Part shown: one piece after another, positions 1 through 8,281 of the stretch
How the letters are laid out: every line of letters begins with the position of its first letter
Numbering within the stretch: the first letter of the stretch is position 1
Assembly: GCA_035487355.1 (NCBI GenBank)
Contig: DATHMF010000026.1
Coordinates: 1-64,000 of the forward strand
From: Terriglobales bacterium
Lineage (GTDB): Bacteria > Acidobacteriota > Terriglobia > Terriglobales > Acidobacteriaceae
Direction: 5' to 3'
DNA length: 64,000 bases
The notes under the pieces: generated by a model
Databases searched by the model: none
Told to the model about the DNA's origin: nothing
What the model saw: the letters and a program-made list of their open reading frames with translations, nothing else
Program-made: the position numbers and the translations under genes

Positions 1-147
<147 letters not shown>

Positions 148-303
148 GAAACCTGATGCCTCCCCGACGGGTGGTCAGGGAAGACGAACCTACCAGACAA
201 TACGGAGCTTGCGCCCCGCGGAATTCCGGCAGGTTTTCATACATTGTGAGATCACTCGGACTTAAACCCGAGCGTTTCATCTCACGACTGGCACGTTCAA
301 CCT

Positions 304-316
304 GTTGTCAAAGACC
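304..316 (-). promoter_or_regulatory. boxA-like antitermination site in the rRNA leader
   Basis: On the minus strand this reads GGTCTTTGACAAC, close to the rRNA boxA consensus TGCTCTTTAACA. It lies about 160 bases upstream of the 16S start, where leader boxA elements that recruit Nus factors normally sit. Assigned by motif and position only. Confidence 0.5.
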
Positions 317-438
317 AAATTGCGTTCCGCCTGAGCGGTGCACTTTTAGTCGATTTTCCAAGCCTCTAGATGAAGCCTGTGTCCTCGAAACTTGCTGTCT
401 CTTTTCAGCCACATCGGCGTCAAGAGACGAACCCTTCA

Positions 439-468
439 AACATACCGCGAGCTGCTGATATATGTCAA
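439..468 (-). promoter_or_regulatory. candidate rRNA promoter P2
   Basis: Minus strand: a perfect -35 TTGACA (complement of 463-468), an 18-base spacer, then TATGTT (complement of 439-444) as -10. It is about 290 bases upstream of 16S and in the correct orientation. Confidence 0.45.
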
Positions 469-772
469 TCGCGCTCTAAGCGAATATGCTTGCATCCGTG
501 CAAATTGCACGGAAATAAACTTTGTAAAGACCTTAATTTGAGGTCCTGCGAGATGGAAGTCTCGGCTGGAGACTTGCTTTACGCTTAACCCTTCAGAGAA
601 CCCTGGCTTCCCTTGGAAGCCGTCTCTGAATTCACGCTCCGGAAGTCCGGCACCAGCCGGCAGAGCGATTTCTGGTGGCTATTACATCAGATGATCGGGG
701 AACCGTTGCAGATTCAAAACTTTGCTGATCAACCCGACTGCTCTTTCCTGCCACTTCCTAATGCCGAGTTCA

Positions 773-801
773 TTTATACCAAGTAAAAAACAATTACGCA
801 A
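773..801 (-). promoter_or_regulatory. candidate rRNA promoter P1
   Basis: Minus strand: TTGCGT (complement of 796-801), a 17-base spacer containing a T run, then TATAAA (complement of 773-778). Tandem promoters are usual for rRNA operons. The stretch 148-876 has no convincing gene; it holds the two promoters, boxA and leader sequence. Confidence 0.45.
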
Positions 802-876
802 GCCCCTGGAACACTTTTTGTAAAAATATTTGCCTGCACCGCCAAAGTTGCACCTGGACTGACAACATTTGAGCCG

Positions 877-1344
877 CTACTGCACCTTGCCTCCCGGTTT
901 AGCTTCCAGCCGAGCCCGCACGTTCTGATAAAACGCCAGCAGATTATCGGCGGCGCCGTTGGTCAGGCGCTTGTGGATTTTCATGGCAGGGAAAACTTTG
1001 GCCCCGTTCACATTCAAGGTCACAATCAGGAAGTCCCCCGTAGGATATTTCTCAATCGTCCACTCGCCCCCGAAGCGGCGGCGGACTACTTCGCCCAGGT
1101 ATCCGCCCCAGATGCGCGACATTTCATCCACCTGTTGATTGGGGAGGGGCTCGGATGGTTGTGAAGTATTAGCGGCAGGTCCGTTCTGCAGCTCATCGAG
1201 CAACTGCTCCAGAAGGCGCTCCACCTGCTCCAGGCTCTGTTCGCTGTAATCGAGTTCGACGCGAAACTCGCGCGCCATGCGGACTGCATCTTCCGCATAG
1301 GACTGCATCATCGCGCCGATATCCTGCGTCTGCTCCTGCTCCAT
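877..1344 (-). CDS. hypothetical protein, 155 aa
   Basis: Small soluble protein with no recognised catalytic motif. The start at 1344 (ATG, MEQEQTQD) is chosen because the longer reading frame would overlap the upstream EF-G-like gene; from this ATG the two genes are 25 bases apart on the same strand, so they are probably cotranscribed. Residues 10-50 are predicted helical and rich in Glu/Gln. The rest looks alpha/beta, with a conserved-looking WGGYLGEVVRRRFGG stretch that resembles DUF3806-type proteins; this resemblance is from memory and weak. Function unknown. Followed downstream by the rRNA operon in the same direction. Confidence 0.7.
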   Translation of the reverse strand: MEQEQTQDIGAMMQSYAEDAVRMAREFRVELDYSEQSLEQVERLLEQLLDELQNGPAANTSQPSEPLPNQQVDEMSRIWGGYLGEVVRRRFGGEWTIEKYPTGDFLIVTLNVNGAKVFPAMKIHKRLTNGAADNLLAFYQNVRARLEAKPGGKVQ

Positions 1345-1369
1345 GGTCACATTGTAGCAGCGCGTGTTC

Positions 1370-3475
1370 CTACTCTTCTTCTTCCACCTCTTCACCGCGC
1401 GCAGCCTTGGCGGCGATGACAATCTTTTCCTGGATCATTGCAGGCACCACGTCGTAGTGTTTCATCTCCATGACAAACGATCCTCGGCCCTGGGTCATTG
1501 AGGTCAGGTCGGCGCCATAGGTCAGCATCTCGGCCATGGGGACTTCGGCCTTCACAATCGTATTGCCGCCTTTGTTGTCCATGCCCTGAATGCGGCCGCG
1601 GCGGGAGTTGAGGTCTCCCATGATGCTGCCGGCGAATTCATCGGGGATGGTGATCTCCACCTGCATGATCGGCTCCAGCAGTGTGGGCTTGGCCTGCTCC
1701 ATGGCCTTCTTGAAGGCAATGCGGCCGGCCATCTTGAAGCTCAATTCGTTTGAATCTACGTCGTGGTAAGAACCGTCGTAGAGGATGACCCTGAAATCCA
1801 CCACCGGAAATCCCGCCAGGTAGCCGCGCTGCGCCGCTTCCACAATTCCCTTCTCCACCGCGGGGATATAGTTCTTGGGAATGGCGCCGCCGAAAATATC
1901 GTTGACGAACTCGAAGTTGCTGCCACGGGGCAGCGGCTCCATCTTGATTTTGCAATCGCCGTACTGGCCGTGGCCGCCGGTTTGTTTCTTGTGGCGTCCC
2001 TGCACGTCGGCCTTGCCCCGGATAGTTTCCCGATATGGGACCTTCGGTGCTTTGAGCACTACCTCGGTGTGATAACGCTTCTTGAGTCTTGAAACCACAA
2101 TCTCAATGTGCTGCTGGCCCGTGCCAGCGATCAGGAACTCTTTGGTCTGCGCATCACGATAGAAGCGCAGCATGAGATCTTCTTCAATCAATTTATGAAT
2201 GCCGTTGGAAAGCTTGTCCTCATCCGCCCTCGTTTTGGGTTCGATGGCGAAGGTAATCGCCGGCTCCGGCAGAGCGATGCTGGGATAGTGAATCGGGCTG
2301 GTCTTCTCTCCTAAGGTATCGCCGGTGAGAGTTTCCTTCAGTTTGGCGACAGCGCCAATGTCTCCGGCATGAAGCTCAGTCACTGCAACCTGCGTTTTAC
2401 CCTGCATGATGGAAAGGTGCGAGAGCTTTTCCGGAGTATTGCGGGTGTAGTTCTGCACGGTAGCGTCATTTTTGACCACACCCGAAAAGACCTTGAAATA
2501 AGTAATCCTCCCGGCAAAGGGATCGTTTGCCGTCTTGAAAACAAAAAGCGAGCAAGGCTCGGTATCCACCGCATGCCGCACTGCGGGATTTCCGTTGTTC
2601 GTCGTGGGCGCCGATTTTACCTCGCGGTGTTCGGCGGCAGTGGGAGCATACACGGCAAGAAAATCAAGCAGGCGGTCGGTGCCAATGTTTCCGAGTCCGG
2701 AGGCGAACAGCAGCGGAAAGAGACGGTCATCGCGGCAGGCCTCGTGAATGGCTGCAATCAGATGGTCTTCGGCGATCGTGCCTTTCTCGAAAAATTCTTC
2801 CATCAGCTCATCTTTGCCCTCGGCCACAATCTCTACGAGTGCCTCGTGGGCGGCTTTGGCGGCCTCAGCCATATCGGCTGGAACAGGAATTTCTTTTCCC
2901 TTGCCGCTTCCGCCCATCTCGTAGCTGTAGGCTTTCATGGTGACCAGGTCAACCACTCCGCTCAGGTTCTTCTCGCTCCCGATGGGAAGCTGAACCGGGA
3001 CCACTTGCCGTCCAAAGGCTTTTTGTAAACTTTGGATGGCAGAGTCTTTGTCCGCGCGCTCGCGGTCCATGCGCGTGGCCACCAGGATGCGTGGCACGTC
3101 CATCTCCTGGGCGAAACTCCATACCCGTTCGGTCACGATGCCAACCGGCGATGCGCCATCCACCACCACCAGCGCCGCCTCGGTGGGCACCATGGCTGCG
3201 CGCGCCTCGTGCACAAACAGGTTGAAGCCGGGCGTATCCAGGAAATTAATTTTGGTCTGGCCCCACTCGGCGTAGGCCACGCCGGTGGAAAGGGTCATGG
3301 CGCGGGCGACCTCTTCTTCGTCGTGGTCCGTGGTGGTGTCTCCCTGGTCCACGCGGCCCAACTTGGGTGTGGCCCCGGCGGTATAAAGCATGGCTGAGAC
3401 TAAGGAAGTCTTGCCAGCATGAGCGTGGCCGATAACTGCAATGTTGCGGATGTTTGCCCCTTCGTAGATCTTCAC
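1370..3475 (-). CDS. elongation factor G-like GTPase (EF-G paralogue)
   Basis: 701 aa, EF-G length and domain order: GTPase domain (about 1-270), OB-type domain II, then EF-G domains III-V ending near residue 690. G1 is GHAHAGKTSL. G3 is DTPGF, where canonical EF-G has DTPGH with the GTPase-activating histidine. G4 is TRMD instead of NKMD. These changes match EF-G-like paralogues (EF-G2/FusA2 type, which usually carry a Tyr after DTPG) better than the essential translocase. ATG start at 3475; the C-terminus is acidic (EEVEEEE). The canonical fusA would be expected elsewhere, in the str operon. The protein probably binds GTP and the ribosome, but hydrolysis may be slow or regulated differently. 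Confidence 0.9.
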   Translation of the reverse strand: MKIYEGANIRNIAVIGHAHAGKTSLVSAMLYTAGATPKLGRVDQGDTTTDHDEEEVARAMTLSTGVAYAEWGQTKINFLDTPGFNLFVHEARAAMVPTEAALVVVDGASPVGIVTERVWSFAQEMDVPRILVATRMDRERADKDSAIQSLQKAFGRQVVPVQLPIGSEKNLSGVVDLVTMKAYSYEMGGSGKGKEIPVPADMAEAAKAAHEALVEIVAEGKDELMEEFFEKGTIAEDHLIAAIHEACRDDRLFPLLFASGLGNIGTDRLLDFLAVYAPTAAEHREVKSAPTTNNGNPAVRHAVDTEPCSLFVFKTANDPFAGRITYFKVFSGVVKNDATVQNYTRNTPEKLSHLSIMQGKTQVAVTELHAGDIGAVAKLKETLTGDTLGEKTSPIHYPSIALPEPAITFAIEPKTRADEDKLSNGIHKLIEEDLMLRFYRDAQTKEFLIAGTGQQHIEIVVSRLKKRYHTEVVLKAPKVPYRETIRGKADVQGRHKKQTGGHGQYGDCKIKMEPLPRGSNFEFVNDIFGGAIPKNYIPAVEKGIVEAAQRGYLAGFPVVDFRVILYDGSYHDVDSNELSFKMAGRIAFKKAMEQAKPTLLEPIMQVEITIPDEFAGSIMGDLNSRRGRIQGMDNKGGNTIVKAEVPMAEMLTYGADLTSMTQGRGSFVMEMKHYDVVPAMIQEKIVIAAKAARGEEVEEEE

Positions 3476-3693
3476 GTGAACAGCTCCTTAAAGACCTTAG
3501 ATGTCCAACCCTGACGTTGGATAGTAAGCCAAAACCCTGCACAAATTTAGGGCAACGAATGCTAACACAGCGGAAATCAGGGCTCAACAGGCAGGGCGTA
3601 GGCCCCCAGCGAATAAAAGTCATTTTCTTGTCAAAAACTTGCAGCACCGGGGCAAAACCACTTTGTTCTTATGTACAATGACTGGATTCGCCT

Positions 3694-4077
3694 ATGCGTC
3701 GCGTACTAGGCATCTTCGTTGCGTTGCTGCTGTGCGTGGGTCTGCTCACGCCCATAGCCAGCGCATTGCTCATTACGGCGCCGCCTGCATGCTGCATGCA
3801 GAATAAGGCGGCTGGTGACGGTGGAATGGCTCATTGCTCACGCCACCAGAGTGCGCCTTCGTCTTCGGGATCTAATTTTCTGGCGCAAACTTCTTGCCAC
3901 GGATGTTGCTCGTGTCTTGGGCCCACCGTTGCCACTCATAGCAAGGCCCGTCCCAATAACTCGGTTGTGGCGCCCGTGCCTGCCGAGTCGCATCCTTTGC
4001 TGCGCGAGTTTTATCGTGCAGAAGATTCCAGCAGCAAATTCCACCAGAACGCCGGTCGCGCCCCGCCTCTCCTCTGA
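3694..4077 (+). CDS. small exported Cys/His-rich protein upstream of TonB receptor
   Basis: 127 aa. Residues 1-25 form a hydrophobic signal or anchor segment starting MRRVLGIF. After that come clustered cysteines and histidines (PACC near 32-35, HC near 47, CHGCCSC near 68-74), suggesting metal binding or several disulfides in the periplasm. It lies 46 bases upstream of the TonB receptor gene and is probably cotranscribed. A similar protein (6454-6825) follows the receptor and shares the MRR start, the PIA signal end and a PACC motif. No family recognised; a role in metal (for example copper) handling is inference. Confidence 0.65.
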   Translation: MRRVLGIFVALLLCVGLLTPIASALLITAPPACCMQNKAAGDGGMAHCSRHQSAPSSSGSNFLAQTSCHGCCSCLGPTVATHSKARPNNSVVAPVPAESHPLLREFYRAEDSSSKFHQNAGRAPPLL

Positions 4078-4123
4078 ATTGTTGTTGTAGAGCATTCCCA
4101 ATTTAAATTCATGAGGAGGAGTT

Positions 4124-6394
4124 ATGGCAGGAAGGCGTATTGTCCTTTCTTGGCTTTTGGTTTTCGGAGTTCTTGCTTTTAGCGCATCGGCTCACGCCAC
4201 TATTTTCGGAGATGTGCGCGGAATCGTGCACGATCCCCAGCATCGCCCTATTAAGGCTGCGACTGTAACCATCAAGGCAGCTTCTACCGACTGGCAGCAA
4301 ACGCTCCAGACCGATAATGAAGGTTCATTTCTTTTTCAGGCGGTCCCGCTCGGCGAATACACAATTAAAGTTACCGGCGCGGGCTTTGCTCCGCAGGAGC
4401 AGCGCGCAATTGTGAATTCGGGCACGATGACCGACCTTCACTTTCAACTCAGTGTGGCCTCCACCAGTGAAACGGTGGAAGTCACTGATATAGCGGGCGT
4501 GGTGAATCCGCAATCTTCCAGCAGTGAAACGCTTATCAGCCGCAACGAGATCGCAAATAATCCCGGTGCAGACCGCACCAACAGCCTGCAGATGATCACC
4601 AATTTTGTTCCTGGCGCTTATATGGTGCATGATCTGCTTCACATCCGCGGCGGACACCAGGTGAGCTGGCTGATTGACGGCGTGCCTGTTCCCAACACGA
4701 ATATCGCGAGCAATGTCGGTCCGCAATTCGACCCCAAAGACATTGATACGCTCGAAGTCGGACGCGGCGGCTACTCCGCCGAATCGGGCGACCGCACCTA
4801 TGGCATCTTTAACGTGGTCCCGCGTTCCGGATTTGAGCGCAACAATGCCGGCGAGTTGCTCTTGAATTACGGCAGCTTTAACTCGACCAACGATCAGATC
4901 AGCTTCGGCAGCCACACCCAGCGCTTTGCTTACTACGCGAGCTTGAACGGAACCCGCTCCGAACTGGGACTCGATACCCCCATCGCCCACGTCATCCACG
5001 ACAAAGAGGCTGGCGGAGGCGGCTTTCTTTCTCTCATCTTTAATCCTGTTCCCTCTGACCAGTTGCGGCTGGTCATCTCGGGACGCGCTGACCACTACCA
5101 GATTCCCAACGACTTCGACATGGAAAACACACTGGGCATCCGCGACGTGCAAAACGAGCACGATGCCTTCGGGAGCGCCTCCTGGCTGCACACTTTCCCC
5201 AACGGCATTCTGCTTACTTTCTCGCCCTTCTTCCACGCCAACCGCGCGGCTTACACCGGCGGAGTAAACGATCAACCCGTGACTCCCAATCAAAGCACTA
5301 AGTCGATTTACGCCGGTGGCCAGGTGACCGTTGAAGTCGTGAGGGGCAACAACAACTTGCGCGCCGGATTTGTCGGCTTTGCACAGCGCGACAAAGAGTT
5401 TTTTGGCGTTGTAGCCAATGATGGCAGCGGCACTTTTCTGAGTGAACTCGCCCAACCTATCGCTGATACCGAGGCCGCGTTTGTGGAAGATCAATGGAAG
5501 GCGACCTCGTGGCTGACGCTGAATGGCGGCGTCCGCCTGTCACGTTTTTCCGGCGGAGTGAGTGAACACTCCACCGACCCGCGCATTGGAGCCGCCATCC
5601 AGGTTCCACGCATCCATTGGGTGCTGCACGGTTTCTACGGACGCTATTACCAGGCCCCTCCGCTGAATACCTTTTCGGGAACGCAATTGTGCCCAGTAAA
5701 CTTGCCTATAAACTTTCAATGCCTTTCGCTGTTGGACCTTGCTAACAACATCGGGTTCGGATTTCTGCCTCTGCGTGGCGAACGGGACGAACAATATGAG
5801 GCCGGACTGAGTATTCCGGTGCAAAGATGGGCGCTCGACTTTACCGCCTTCCGCACCCACGCCAAAAACTTCCTGGACCATGACGTGATTGGCAACTCCG
5901 GCATCTTTTTCCCGCTTACGCTCGACCGGGCACGTATTCGAGGCTGGGAGAGCACAGTGCGCTCGCCCCGCTTGTTTGAACGTGCGCAGTTGCACCTGGC
6001 CTATTCCCATCAATTTGCCGAGGGGAAGGGCGCGAGAACCGGCGGTCTCACCGATTTCTCGCCTCCCCAGGACCTGTTCTTTCTGGATCACGACCAGCGT
6101 GACACCCTGAGCGTTGGATACGACGTTAGATTGCCCTGGCGCAGCTTTTCTTCAGGTAATTTCAATTACGGCAAGGGATTCCTGAATGGAATCGGCCCCA
6201 GGCATCTCCACCCGCATGCCACCTTTGACTTTGCTGCAGGCAAATCATTCGGCGAAAGTTGGACGGCGCAGTTCAGCGCGCTTAACGTCAGCAACAATCG
6301 TTACCTGCTGGATACCAGCAACACCTTTGGCGGAACGCACTTCTACGAACCGCGCCAGTACTCAGTTGAATTGCGTTACAGGTTTCACTATTGA
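4124..6394 (+). CDS. TonB-dependent outer membrane receptor with carboxypeptidase-regulatory-like domain
   Basis: 756 aa. A signal peptide (about 1-25, ending ASAHA) is followed by a carboxypeptidase-regulatory-like beta domain (about 28-105), then a plug domain with HIRGGHQVSWLIDGVPVPN around residue 175, and a C-terminal beta barrel ending in aromatic-terminated strands (final RYRFHY). Such receptors import siderophores, metals, cobalamin or oligosaccharides using TonB energy; the substrate is not readable here. A good Shine-Dalgarno (GAGGAG) precedes the ATG. It is flanked by two Cys/His-rich small exported proteins, which hints at metal import. Somewhat shorter than the giant acidobacterial OAR-like receptors of 1,000 or more residues. 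Confidence 0.9.
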   Translation: MAGRRIVLSWLLVFGVLAFSASAHATIFGDVRGIVHDPQHRPIKAATVTIKAASTDWQQTLQTDNEGSFLFQAVPLGEYTIKVTGAGFAPQEQRAIVNSGTMTDLHFQLSVASTSETVEVTDIAGVVNPQSSSSETLISRNEIANNPGADRTNSLQMITNFVPGAYMVHDLLHIRGGHQVSWLIDGVPVPNTNIASNVGPQFDPKDIDTLEVGRGGYSAESGDRTYGIFNVVPRSGFERNNAGELLLNYGSFNSTNDQISFGSHTQRFAYYASLNGTRSELGLDTPIAHVIHDKEAGGGGFLSLIFNPVPSDQLRLVISGRADHYQIPNDFDMENTLGIRDVQNEHDAFGSASWLHTFPNGILLTFSPFFHANRAAYTGGVNDQPVTPNQSTKSIYAGGQVTVEVVRGNNNLRAGFVGFAQRDKEFFGVVANDGSGTFLSELAQPIADTEAAFVEDQWKATSWLTLNGGVRLSRFSGGVSEHSTDPRIGAAIQVPRIHWVLHGFYGRYYQAPPLNTFSGTQLCPVNLPINFQCLSLLDLANNIGFGFLPLRGERDEQYEAGLSIPVQRWALDFTAFRTHAKNFLDHDVIGNSGIFFPLTLDRARIRGWESTVRSPRLFERAQLHLAYSHQFAEGKGARTGGLTDFSPPQDLFFLDHDQRDTLSVGYDVRLPWRSFSSGNFNYGKGFLNGIGPRHLHPHATFDFAAGKSFGESWTAQFSALNVSNNRYLLDTSNTFGGTHFYEPRQYSVELRYRFHY

Positions 6395-6453
6395 TGGCGA
6401 CCCGCCGACGCCCCGTGCTTGTTTTTGAAGTAAAGAGTTCTGCACTTGATGGA

Positions 6454-6825
6454 ATGCGACGTTTTTTGTCCATAACGATGATGGTGGCAATCGCTTTGTC
6501 AGTGATTGCGCCTATAGCTGCCGATTCTCTCACCACCCAGACACCGGCGTGCTGTCGTGCAAATGGCAAGCACCATTGCGGGGCCATGCACGCCATGATA
6601 ATGCCAGTGCCGGAATCGGACGCATCTGTTCCCGCAGTCGGCAGTGCTCCTGAGAAGTGTCCCATGCGGTCCTTTGCTAAGGCGCACACTGGGTTTTTCG
6701 CGTTTCTGAGTGCACCGCGAACGTCTTTTCTCGTCAGTACACAACAGTTTGTTTGCAAAAACTATCTTGTCTTCGTCACTTTCGGTTTTTCATCCCATAC
6801 AGATCGCGGCCCTCCAACCGCCTAG
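6454..6825 (+). CDS. small exported Cys/His-rich protein downstream of TonB receptor
   Basis: 123 aa from the ATG at 6454. This start gives a proper signal peptide (MRRFLSITMMVAIALSV...) and mirrors the upstream paralogue; longer starts at 6391/6394 overlap the receptor stop codon. The mature part has PACC, KHHCGAMHAM and KCPM motifs, that is, Cys, His and Met suited to soft-metal binding. Its C-terminal half is not obviously folded. Together with 3694-4077 it brackets the TonB receptor. No family recognised. Confidence 0.55.
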   Translation: MRRFLSITMMVAIALSVIAPIAADSLTTQTPACCRANGKHHCGAMHAMIMPVPESDASVPAVGSAPEKCPMRSFAKAHTGFFAFLSAPRTSFLVSTQQFVCKNYLVFVTFGFSSHTDRGPPTA

Positions 6826-6973
6826 CCTACATCACCGGAATGCGCAAAGGTCCGATGTTGATCGGGCCGTATTGCGACTTTTTACTACGCGGGCATCTCC
6901 TGCCCAAAACCAAGCGTAGCTGGTCCCATGCATGGTGGTCCGCAGGGCACCTCCATTCGTCCGCCAGTTAACG

Positions 6974-6999
6974 CCCTGTCGGGATGGGCGACAGGGTTT
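6974..6999 (+). terminator. hairpin terminator after the TonB receptor cluster
   Basis: CCCTGTCG (6974-6981) pairs with CGACAGGG (6989-6996) across a 7-base loop and is followed by TTT. The short T tract makes it a weak intrinsic terminator. Confidence 0.45.
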
Positions 7000-7104
7000 C
7001 ACTTGAGGAAAAAATTGGAATGAAACTTGCGCGAAAAAATCTTAAGGCGCCGGGAAAAGGTAAAAACTGAGCGCCTTTCGACTTAAGAGCAAAGCCGAAT
7101 AAAC

Positions 7105-7140
7105 GAAGCAAAGCCCGCCACGATTGGCGGGCTTTGCTTC
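7105..7140. terminator. strong 16-bp inverted repeat, likely bidirectional terminator
   Basis: GAAGCAAAGCCCGCCA (7105-7120) and its exact complement (7125-7140) are separated by only CGAT. It has the GC-rich core and A/T flanks of intrinsic terminators and lies between convergent genes. Confidence 0.65.
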
Positions 7141-7476
7141 CCTACACAGATGCTGCTCTTCCCAGGCTTGGCAACTTTCTCCAGGAGAGCAGCCCGAAAC
7201 TAACACTGCTGAATTCCTCAGCTAATACTGCGCTGCTACTCCTATATTGTACTTCGAGTTCCCAACAACGGAATCATATTTTATGTGAAAATGTTTTAAT
7301 GAGTCTCATTATGGGAATTTGTAGGCTTTGCGACCACAATGGAACTGACGAGAGCGTGCACTTAAATTTCGCAAGAGTTCCTACTTGGGGGTAATTACGA
7401 TCTAAGGTCCGCAAGCGCAGGAGATTGCACATGCGGCTGTCGCCGCTGAATCTACGTTCACAAAAACTTTTTGAAT

Positions 7477-7503
7477 GTAAAAAGATCTTCAGGAACCTGA
7501 AGA
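7477..7503 (-). terminator. terminator of the peroxiredoxin gene
   Basis: On the minus strand TCTTCAGG, TT, CCTGAAGA is followed by TCTTTTTAC. It begins about 20 bases beyond the stop codon at 7524. This supports the idea that the minus-strand gene is an intact transcription unit. Confidence 0.5.
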
Positions 7504-7523
7504 CACGCGTCTTTACTTCTTTG

Positions 7524-8009
7524 CTAGGGTAAAGTTCGCAATACCTCAAAACAGTCATCGTGGGGAGGCTGCTCGCCAAGCTCATAGACTTTCGCGAAGG
7601 CAATTTTGCCCTGCTTATCTACGATGACCACGGCCCGTTCACTGATGCCGGGCAGGGGAGGCCCTTCGCGGAAAACGCCGTAGGCTTTGGCCACGCCTCC
7701 ATGCGGATAGAAGTCGCTCACCAGGGGATAACGCAAGATCCCGATGGATTTTTCCTGCCAGGCGATGTGGCTGAAAATGGAATCAATGCTAATGCCCACG
7801 ACCTGGGCATCGAAACCGGCGAACTTATCGAGATCGTCGTTGAGCGCCGGCATCTGGGTGGTTCAAGTCGGACTCCAATCCAGCGCATAGAAGGCCAGCA
7901 CGAGGTTTTTCTTGCCGCGATAGCCGCTCAATTTGAAGGGATGGCGCTCGCTTCCCGTCACTGCCGCTAGCTCGAAATCGGGGGCAACATCTCCAACCTG
8001 TAAGGGCAA
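7524..8009 (-). CDS. peroxiredoxin, probable selenoprotein (in-frame UGA at peroxidatic position)
   Basis: 161 aa if the TGA at 7865-7863 is read as selenocysteine (Sec49). The upstream part (MPLQVGDVAPDFEL...LAFYALDWSPT) ends at TGA exactly where peroxiredoxins carry the peroxidatic Cys. The same frame then continues TTQMPALNDDL...VVGISIDS...SERAVVIVDKQGK with no further stop. The conserved Arg (SER, about residue 125) is present, and a C-terminal Cys153 could act as resolving residue. The start chosen is TTG at 8009, because GGAG (complement of 8016-8019) sits 6 bases upstream and the protein then begins like AhpE/BCP-type peroxiredoxins. A GC stem-loop begins 12 bases after the UGA. The alternative is a nonsense-mutated pseudogene; the intact reading frame on both sides, terminator and paired upstream motifs argue against it. 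Confidence 0.75.
7817..7852 (-). promoter_or_regulatory. candidate bacterial SECIS element
   Basis: In the mRNA, CCGGCG starting 13 nt after the UGA pairs perfectly with CGCCGG at nt 42-47. Inside, AAC pairs with GUU, leaving an apical loop that starts with G about 24 nt after the UGA. That fits the usual placement of bacterial SECIS loops (roughly 16-37 nt). Paired by eye; no folding energy was calculated. Confidence 0.35.
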
Positions 8010-8095
8010 AGGATTCTCCAGAAAAATTCTGATGATGAGGCGAACCAAAGATTATATATGCTCGCGCCGAACTTGCGGAAATTCTGAAGACAGAC

Positions 8096-8253
8096 TTTGT
8101 AATCAAAATGTAATTCCCTGCTTCTGACGACGCGGAACAGGGTGAGCCAAGTGCGAGCGCCGAGTCAGCGCGAACAGTTGGCGAGGGAGCAGTAGCCTGG
8201 TTTTGGCTGCGGAGCCCTTAGAATAAAGCCCATTTTGTAATTAAAATGTAATT
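8096..8253. promoter_or_regulatory. two near-identical TGTAAT-type boxes in divergent promoter region
   Basis: TTTGTAATCAAAATGTAATT at 8096-8115 and TTTGTAATTAAAATGTAATT at 8234-8253 differ at one base of 20 and lie 138 bases apart. Each contains TGTAAT twice at about one helical turn. The second is 28 bases upstream of the MBL gene start; the first is 87 bases upstream of the chosen peroxiredoxin start. They look like operator boxes for one regulator controlling both genes. Confidence 0.5.
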
Positions 8254-8281
8254 TATTCCATATCCGGATCAAACCACCTCC

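Larger units (their letters stand above)
6826..7523. other. 700-base intergenic stretch
   Basis: No gene supported. It contains two strong plus-strand hairpins (6974-6999 and 7105-7140) and the terminator of the minus-strand peroxiredoxin gene (7477-7503). The part 7141-7470 is AT-richer than its surroundings and shows nothing I can name. Confidence 0.5.

Noticed and set aside
148-876. Small open frames (for example 156-458 and 370-588, plus strand) in the rRNA leader
   Set aside because: They overlap rRNA promoter and leader elements, lack ribosome-binding sites and show no protein-like composition.
4325-5494. 389-residue open frame antisense to the TonB receptor
   Set aside because: Shadow of the receptor gene; it has the low-complexity composition typical of antisense frames.
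7863-8048. 62-residue N-terminal peroxiredoxin fragment as a separate gene
   Set aside because: It ends at the UGA and continues in the same frame into the C-terminal half; better read as one selenoprotein.
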